Below, in pieces: positions 56,501-64,000 of a DNA stretch of 64,000 nucleotides. Source of the stretch: Bugulina stolonifera (taxonomy: Eukaryota > Bryozoa > Gymnolaemata > Cheilostomatida > Bugulidae); assembly GCA_935421135.1 (NCBI GenBank), contig OW285197.1, positions 1,863,068-1,927,067 on the forward strand, written 5' to 3'. The notes under the pieces were generated by a model. It was given only the letters and a program-made list of their open reading frames with translations. It did not search any database and was not told the DNA's origin. The translations under genes were made by a program, and so were the position numbers. The first letter of the stretch is position 1, and every line of letters starts with the position of its first letter.

Positions 56501-59500
56501 CTTATTTGGGTCTGTGGCCATTGTGTAGTAAAGTGGTCCTAACAGTTCATTCATGCCCTGCAATACGTACATAGTGAGTACATAGTAAGTACATAATAAG
56601 TACAGAGTAAGTACATAGTAAGTACATAGTAAGTACATAGTAAGTACATGTATATATAGTAAGTACATAGTAAGTACATGGTAAGTACATGTATATATAG
56701 TAAGTACATAGTAAGTACAATGATAATGACAATGACAATGACAATGATAATACCCTGTTTCACCAAATACGCCCAATTTGGCGGTCCCGACGTTCCGTTA
56801 TTCACTTACCCGCCATCTGCTTACTAGTAATTTGGATAGCTGTTCGACTTAAACGCGCAACTTAACTGCTGTCATATTTACGATTCTGTATTGATATCTT
56901 GTAAACATAAATAGATGGTTTATACGACGCCGTTGTAAATAAGCGCTTCTTATTGGTCTGCGGAACGCCAATAGCCATAGTGGATTTGTACACAAGATGG
57001 CACAACTCCTTACTTAATCCGGATTGCGTTTAGAGGCGGGGAGGGACAGTTTTTGGCCGGAGTGATCCCTCTTTCCTTTTACTCTCTTTGACACGGGCCT
57101 AACCCCTTAATAAATTGAACAAAAATGGACAAACAGACATCAGGCTCAGTTTCTTGGAAATATACTATAATACATAATACAAAGTACCTGGACATAATGT
57201 AATACATAATACAACGTACCTGTACATACTGTAACACATAATACAACGTACCTGTACATACTGTAATACATAATACAACGTACCTGTACATACTGTACTA
57301 CATGATACAACGTACCTGTACATACTATAATACATAATACAATGTACCAGTACATACTATAATACATAATACAATATACCTGTACATACTGTACTACATG
57401 ATACAACGCACCTGTACATACTGTAATACATAATACAACGCACCTGTACATACTGTAATACATAATACAACGTACCTGTACATACTGTACTACATGATAC
57501 AACGTACCTGTACATACTATAATACATAATACAATGTACCAGTACATACTATAATACATAATACAATATACCTGTACATACTGTAATACATAATACAACG
57601 TACCTGTACATACTGTAATACACAATTCAACGTACCTGTACATGATGTAATACATCATACAACGCACCTGTACACATACTGTAATACATAATACAACGTA
57701 CCTGTACATACTGTAATACATAATACAACATACCTGCACGTACTGTATACCAGGGTTGAGCTTTGCGTATATAAACAACATTCTTTCTACAACCTCCCAG
57801 TGAGCTTCTTCTCCTTCTCCTAGAGTGTGAAAAGCCTCGGCACTACTAGACCGGTGTCTCGTAGTATCCATCTAAAGACACAGTGAGAACTCAAGCAATA
57901 CTATACATAGTATACTTGCACCACGTTTACTAGTATATATCCTGTAAAGTTACATGTGCACAGGACTATCACTTAGCCAACAACAGAGAGAATAACGTCT
58001 ATTTTATTGTCTATCACAAAATGACTAACGACTATAGCAGAAGACTAGTGGGGTGCTAGTAACCCGTCCCCCACCCGATATGCATACCTTAGTGACACCC
58101 AGTCTATCTCTGGAGACTGTGTGAGACTCCAGGAATATGTTCTCCACCCTCTTCCTGAGGGTACCGATACCGTTCTCTGACTTGGTGAGCCGCAGACACG
58201 GGAACTCTGTGGCACTTTGGAAGAAGACAAAGTCTGGATACAGACGTCTACAAACACCAGAGAGACACTGCATACACAGAGATACTCAGTATACATGTAC
58301 GTAGGTAGATGTCTATCCACATCATGCAACGTGTAGTCACATGGCTAGCTATGGTCCAGCAGTCAGAGTACCGCACCACCCTGAGTTTTGGGATGCAATC
58401 CTATGGGGCCCCCAGTTGCAGCAAGGAAGGGCCCTCAACGCTAAAACCCTTTATAGCAGCACTAAATCTTGCCTCCCCTACATCAATATAAGCCTATGAG
58501 GAAGTCAGCTGTTTCACATACCCATTATTCTCATGAGAATGAACAATAATAAAAAAAGGCATATAATCTTTGCTGTGGTACATAACTAAGCAATCAGAAC
58601 CATCTAGAAGTAATAATGAAGTCTTGTAGAGCAAACTACTACTTGGCCAATTAAATAGTTGAGACTCTCAACTCCTATACTCAGTAACAATAATTATAGT
58701 GTATGGTGACAATTACGTAACTATATATAATATCTCAATGGCCTACAGGTCCAGTAGACATAGTGTGAGCCATTTCTGATTGGTTGGGAAAACATGCGGT
58801 TTATCAAACACAAACTACTCAACTATTGATCAGGCAGTAAAACTGAAATTATAGAGTTGGCCAGCTGTTATCAGTCTATGCTTGTCAAGTACAATGTATA
58901 TGCAGTGTAGATTTTGTCAGGACACCCTACTAATGTTTCGGCTGTCCTGATTTTTTTCTATTGGAGATGTTACCTCATAAAAACAAAAGACATAACCTAA
59001 GATGAGTAATTTAGGCCTATATGGAAGAAAATATTTTAAAGATCACAAATATCCCAAAAAATTGACATTTCGATAAAATAAGTTTTTTTCAAATAATATA
59101 CCCTACAGAGGTTTACCAAGCCTCTCTGTTTCCACAGGAGACGCCTCGATTTTCAACTTATATTTCGATACCCCACTCAAGATGGACACCCCCACCCAAA
59201 TGCTGAATCTTCCCAATTTTCACCATTCTAACTTGGTAAGCCTGACCCTCCACACAAACTACGTCCAGGAGTTTTGAGCAGATGAGTCCTGCTCAGTATG
59301 TGTCAGTCTGCTATTAAATGACCAGACCGATTAGACCAAACACAGGCAGGTACTAGTACTATAAATTTGACAGCAAGTGAAGGCAACTCATAACAACTGT
59401 CAGCACTCAACGTTGTAAACAAACCACAATCACTTGTATTGGTGAACGACTGAATGAAACTTGGCACTGATCCAATAACTAGTAGTAAAGTTACTACAGT

Positions 59501-62500
59501 ACGTGGTGCAAAGGTTACTGATAGGGTAATGTTCTACTAGATAGCGATAGTGGACAGTGGTTTGTGTTTATCTAGCAAAATTTTGTATAGTTCAGGAACA
59601 ATAATATAAGTTTTGAAGGCAATGCTTAAAAGAAACAACATAAATGTTGAAAGAGGAGAGCATAATTCATATATGCAGTAGAATGGGGTGACGTTAGCCG
59701 GGGTTAAAGGTGGACTGTACTGAAATTTTGACGTTATGAGTTGGATACACCATTAGAAAGCCTAGTAGCAGCTGAACCAGTTAGCACAATACCAGCTGGG
59801 CTATATGATGTCATCATGGTACCCAGCTCTGTTAAAACTAGTGAAATACATCATTGCAGGGAGTGAATGCCAGACCATGCATGGCTTTATTATAAACCGA
59901 AAATTTTAATTGAGATTTTATCTTTGTTGTACTAGGAATATCACCAAACGAAAAAATGGGTATGTAGAACAAATGCTAGTTAATATTCCTAGGCAATAAA
60001 AAGTACAATTTGTTGCAAAAAATTATCAAATGACTTTTGAGTTCCCAATTTGATTGGTCAATATAGGTTACTTGTTTATCTCATGAATAACAAGCCAATG
60101 CACTAGACTGGTGTGTTGAAACTGTAGTATGTAGTACTCTACTTGCTAATATCTGTTTTATTGAATGAACACTGTATTTCTTCTAAAGCAGTTGTGACAA
60201 CTGAATATTTCAGCTATATAGTGTGTCAGAGTTGAGATAATCAAAGAAGAAGTTTTGAGAACTGACATAAAACTAGGTGGAGATAACTCCTCAAGCTGAC
60301 ATCACTATGGTTAATTTAGAAATTTTGGGGTTACTTTTTGCAGTTTAGAATCTGTTAACTACTACTAAAACAGTTTAGATATGTTTGTATAGGTATCAAG
60401 TAATACTAACATAGTTAACTTGGTGACAAACATTCTGAAATTGTCAGTGCAGTCCACCTTTAAAGGCCTTCCAAGTGGGTAGGGGTGGGCACTGCAACCA
60501 TTGATTGAAAGACCTGGCACACAAGCTGAATTACTGAATAATTAACTAAATAGTGAAATAGGCTAATTGGTTGTACCAAGAGAAAAACAAGGACAATTTC
60601 ATCACATGTTTCTATACAATCATATAGTTTATATCATATATCAGTAAGTTATCACAAAATATGTTACCAGATAAATATACCATGTACCTAATATAACAAT
60701 TATCAGTTCAATAACTCCAATCAACAATACATTGTACATGGAGATAGTAGGTAAGTGAGGTGTACTATAGATTTATTATGTAGCACTTGATAGCTAGTAT
60801 CTACACCAGGATAGTAGTAGCTGTCAACTAGCAGTAATAGATAATAATTATGTTGTTACATAATAAAACTCACTGTTGATACTTTACACAATGCTATGAT
60901 ACACACTAGCTAAACCTGCCTCACAAGGAAAATATTGGAATTACTGCGTATGCTCTGGCCTAATACTCTATACATGTATACTTACCTACAGTCTAGACAC
61001 TCTATACATGTACATATACTTACCTACAGTCTATATACTCTATACATGTACATATACTTACCTACAGTCTATATACTCTATACATGTACACTTACCTACA
61101 GTCTATATACTCTATACATGTACACTTACCTACAGTCTATATTATACTCTATACACGTACACTTACCTACAGTCTATATACTCTATACATGTACATATAC
61201 TTAGCTACAGTCTATATACTCTATACATGTACACTTACCTACAGTCTATATACTCTATACACGTACACTTACCTACAGTCTATATACTCTATACATGTAC
61301 ACTTACCTACAGTCTATATACTCTATACATGTACACTTACCTACAGTCTATATACTCTATACATGTACATTTACCTACAGTCTATATTATACTCTATACA
61401 CGTAAACTTACCTACAGTCTATATACTCTATACATGTACACTTACCTACAGTCTATATTATACTCTATACACGTACACTTACCTACAGTCTATATACTCT
61501 ATACACGTACACTTACCTACAGTCTATATACTCTATACATGTACACTTACCTACAGTCTATATACTCTATACATGTACACTTACCTACAGTCTATATTAT
61601 ACTCTATACACGTACACTTACCTACAGTCTATATACTCTATACATGTACACTTACCTACAGTCTATATACTCTATACATGTACACTTACCTACAGTCTAT
61701 ATACTCTATACATGTATACTTACCTACAGTCTATATACTCTATACATGTACACTTACCTACAGTCTATATACTCTATACATGTATACTTACCTACAGTCT
61801 TTATCTATCTGTAGGAGCATTTCATTATCCTTAAAGTACACACACCATTCACTGTCTGGGTTGGGGTTCAGGGGCTGAAATAACAACCATAATTATGTTA
61901 TACAAGTATTATATTACATGTATCTTCTATTATAACAATGTAATAGGTACACTAGCTTGTACAGTGTATACCTGTGTCCACTGCTCTATTATAGCTCGAT
62001 TATGTATAATTGTAAACTAATACATGTATGTGATAGTTGTGTATTGTGTAGGTGACAATGAACTCAAACTAATAGTGCACTGTGAATACACAGTGATACA
62101 ATTATATAGATATACTATTGTGTGCAGTGTGTGTATATAGACTAATCTAACAACAAGAGCACAACATGTACCAGGAAGGACAGCTAATCAGCTTGACTGT
62201 CCAGTGGAGGTAGGAGCAGGTCAACGCAATAAGAGATGTACATTAGATAGAACCCAAAACTGTGAAGTCCAGCACCATGTGGGTCAAGGTAGAATGGGAG
62301 CGACATGTCTATATGGACGGCTGAGATAATTCAACCATCCCTTACAGGACCACTGGTGCTGGTAGAACTGGTTATTCAGTTGATCATGACAGCGACTGTA
62401 TGCTGGGTAGCCTAGGTACCACAGTTGTACTGACCCAAGTGGCGGTTGGGGGGGGGGGAGGGTTAGACTCACGTGATCTGATACGGGCTCCTCACTCTTC

Positions 62501-63170
62501 ACTTCACTACCAGGTTTGATAATCATCTCTTCTATAAAGCTCTGGTATGCAGCTCTCTGCTTACTGAGTGTGTCCTCCCAGTCGGCTCTCTTGCGCGGGA
62601 GGTAGTATAACATCAGTTTCCATGACAACGACCGGATTCCCTTTACATCCGGACAACCTGAGAGTACATTGTATACTATGTAAACAATTGGTACAGAGGC
62701 AGTGGACAAGTGGGCCAAGTATGAACTTACATAGGTCAGGCAATAGAGGATTGGGTAGTCCTCCTATTTCTCATTATGTTCACACCTTCTCCCTAGTTAC
62801 ACTTTCCCACTAAAAATTTTAACCATGTAACTGTCTTAACATTCCCTTACTAACCCATAGTGCGAAGTAAATGTTAGAATCTAAGGCTAGTAATGAGTGC
62901 AAATGATTAATATGAATGGTTCTAGTACAGGAGTTGTGCCAAAAGTAAGCAAAGATGATATGCCATGGGTATTGGGTAGCCTGAAGCACCAAGTCACTCA
63001 GAATGCATTGAAATTGGATAATCACTAGCAGTAAGTCACGTGATCCAATAGGAGTATTTAAGAGACATTCTACAGACAGCAATGACGTCTCACCCCCATT
63101 AAAGCATAGCTTAGAGAGCTCTTTGAGATTGACACTGTCCTGACTCAGTAACTTCTCAAACTCGTTTATC
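53529..63170 (-). CDS. TBC1D13: TBC1D13-like Rab GTPase-activating protein (ten exons, first coding exon not found)
   Basis: Minus-strand exons: 63094-63170, 62473-62657, 61792-61874, 58088-58247, 57734-57871, 56392-56557, 55862-56005, 55149-55230, 54200-54257 and 53529-53594. All are in phase and give about 385 residues, near the 400 of vertebrate TBC1D13. Characteristic pieces: EFEKLLSQDSVNLKELSKLC, LNPNPDSEWCVYFKDNE, GTLRKRVENIFLESHTVSR, EAHWEVVERMLFIYAKLNPG, MNELLGPLYYTMATDP, NIKPEFFAFRWITLLLSQEF and VLRLWDSLFSDEHRF. The TBC dual-finger residues are present: IDKDCRR (Arg finger, exon 3/4 junction) and YVQ (Gln finger, end of exon 5). The protein stimulates GTP hydrolysis by Rab GTPases (Rab35 for the mammalian protein). 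The start exon lies upstream of 63170, perhaps beyond the window. Four introns or intron edges carry satellites. Confidence 0.92.
53750..54050 (+). repeat. tRNA-derived SINE
   Basis: A box TGGCCTAGTGGT and B box GGTTCGATTCC are correctly spaced, with an anticodon-loop-like ACTCTCA. They are followed by GCTAGGAAGGGCATCCAACC, shared with 39380. The acceptor stem does not pair properly and there is a body after it, so it is a SINE head rather than a working tRNA gene. Confidence 0.6.
54359..54606. mobile_element. hAT-like MITE, 248 bp, in a TBC1D13 intron
   Basis: Ends CATACTTGCCA and TGGCAAGTACG form inverted repeats. A perfect 8-bp duplication GATGCAGA lies at 54351-54358 and 54607-54614. The internal part (TCAGGACACCC, GCTGTCCTGATTTTTT) recurs at about 58915-59040 as a partial copy. 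Confidence 0.8.
54890..55115. repeat. 35-bp minisatellite in a TBC1D13 intron
   Basis: GGGCAGTGACCTATATACTA then TATATCATATAATAT repeats about six times, starting about 30 bp from the donor of exon 55149-55230. Confidence 0.85.
56570..56725. repeat. 11-bp minisatellite next to a splice acceptor of TBC1D13
   Basis: TAAGTACATAG units run up to within about 12 bp of the acceptor of exon 56392-56557, occupying the place of the polypyrimidine tract. Confidence 0.85.
57160..57746 (-). repeat. 32-bp minisatellite made from an exon end and its splice donor
   Basis: On the minus strand each unit reads ACAGTATGTACAGGTACGTT then GTATTATGTATT. The first unit overlaps the end of exon 57734-57871 (ACAGTACGTGCAG, donor GTATGT). 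About 18 units follow. Confidence 0.92.
59704..60463. mobile_element. piggyBac-like non-autonomous element in a TBC1D13 intron
   Basis: Flanked by TTAA on both sides. The inverted ends are AGGTGGACTGTACTGA and TCAGTGCAGTCCACCT. About 750 bp with no transposase. TTAA duplication is the piggyBac signature; the family is otherwise unproven. Confidence 0.65.
60965..61808 (-). repeat. 34-bp minisatellite made from an exon end and its splice donor
   Basis: On the minus strand the unit is GACTGTAGGTAAGTGTACAT then GTATAGAGTATATA, with some 37-bp variants. The first unit includes the last bases of exon 61792-61874 (GACTGTAG) and its GTAAGT donor. About 24 units, each with a perfect AG|GTAAGT. Confidence 0.93.
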
Positions 63171-64000
63171 CTGAAATCAAAATAAAACACAATATACATA
63201 TGGGAGCAGAAGTTGAGGTGAGAGGACTTGCTGTGAGCTGACTACTAAGCTGCTCACTGGGCGGTCAACCCAAAGCTAGGAGGGCAGATTACAGATAAGG
63301 TACTGTATGCTGGTGGAGCTAGCAACTACCCTCTGTACTAAATAATAACTGCTGAATATATAGTAGAGCGGGGTAAGTTGGACAATTTTAGGTTTTTCAG
63401 GAATAACACAAATCCTACAGCTCATAGCATAATCATTTAGTGCATAGAGGTACTTTGATATATTGCCCCACTATAGCCTGAAGCGTATACATGTACACGG
63501 GTAAGTAAGCATAGCGTGGTTATCCATGATTTAGGTGTGTATGTCAAACATCCCAACTTGCCCGTTGACGGAATAAAGTTGATCCAACCTGCTTCTTTCA
63601 TTCGGTACTAATTACTTTTCCTGGGTCTTGAACAGTTTAAATTTAAATATTTACACATGGAAGTCCCAGAATTTTTTAACATTTGATTGAATTATTGATT
63701 ATTTATAATATGTGATTGAATTATTCCTTGGTAGGCTACTTTCTCAAAGGATGCTATACATCTGGGGGAGGCTTGGAAACCAAGGGTTGGGTAACAAGAA
63801 GTATCTAGAGACTTTGATTTTATAGCCTGCTTGTCTGGTTTGAAAAAGAAAAGAGAATCCTGGAAACTTTACAACTAGTTTATACCTAATACCCCACTGG
63901 ATTATTAGCTTAGTGCAGTCTGATAGTGTTAGCCTACTTGGTATGATGCTTCAAAAGCTTTATAACAATAGATCAGGTTTGACCAATTTCTAGTACCAGT
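63171..64000. other. Upstream intron or promoter of TBC1D13; start exon not identified
   Basis: The exon at 63170 begins at an acceptor (GATTTCAG) in mid-codon, so at least one more coding exon must lie upstream. No ATG with a phase-2 consensus donor stands out here. Confidence 0.5.

Noticed and set aside
57146..57871. 241-codon Tyr/Val/Cys-rich protein
   Set aside because: Only the first 46 codons are a TBC1D13 exon. The rest reads through the donor into a minisatellite.
61008..61878. Plus-strand proteins of about 265 codons rich in Tyr-Thr-Leu
   Set aside because: They are minisatellite translations antisense to TBC1D13.

Overview
The window looks like nuclear DNA of an invertebrate animal. 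It is AT-rich, with short spliced exons, compact introns, many solo LTRs, MITEs and minisatellites. Three animal genes are modelled exon by exon, all on the minus strand: a secreted PAN/apple plus C-type lectin protein (23146-35010), a two-domain CAP/GAPR-1-like protein (40659-44326) and an orthologue of TBC1D13, a Rab-GAP (53529-63170, first exon not found). Gene content and repeat style would suit a sponge or another early-branching marine animal, but the sequence alone does not settle the species.

The most interesting content is a family of large DNA elements. Copy 1 (11996-21292, 9.3 kb) and copy 2 (24546-32789, 8.2 kb, opposite orientation) both begin AGTAGTAT, carry about 0.5-kb GC-rich terminal inverted repeats and are flanked by perfect but different 6-bp target duplications (TACATG and AATGCA). 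Each carries only two divergent spliced genes. One is a 1453-aa protein-primed-type family B DNA polymerase with zinc fingers, an OTU-like segment and a Vsr-like insertion. The other is a 407-aa nuclear-looking protein ending in two repeated OB-like domains. Between the genes lies a long inverted repeat built from 10-bp units. Termini and target-site length match Polinton/Maverick elements, but integrase, capsid, protease and ATPase genes are absent. Copy 1 looks intact. Copy 2 is broken by deletions, frameshifts and stops. A third, internally deleted copy lies at 35962-37130. A 40-bp palindrome made of two fused termini, with its own 6-bp duplication, lies at 8991-9030.

Layout: 1-3258 holds two Ty3/gypsy-type retroelements on the minus strand, one inserted into the gag of the other. 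3260-8430 is LTR pieces and hAT-like elements. 8431-11989 is mostly featureless apart from the 40-bp element. Copy 1 follows, then a decayed retroelement pol (21715-22330). The PAN-lectin gene spans 23146-35010 with copy 2 inside its last intron and a solo LTR inside another. 35.8-39.6 kb is repeats (LTR pieces, third element copy, a 52-bp satellite, a TIR element, a SINE-like unit). The CAP gene is followed by a solo LTR (45634-46297) and about 7 kb without a convincing gene. The TBC1D13 gene closes the window.

In TBC1D13, two introns carry minisatellites whose repeat unit is a copy of the adjoining exon end and splice donor. They sit next to the exons encoding the arginine-finger and glutamine-finger motifs.
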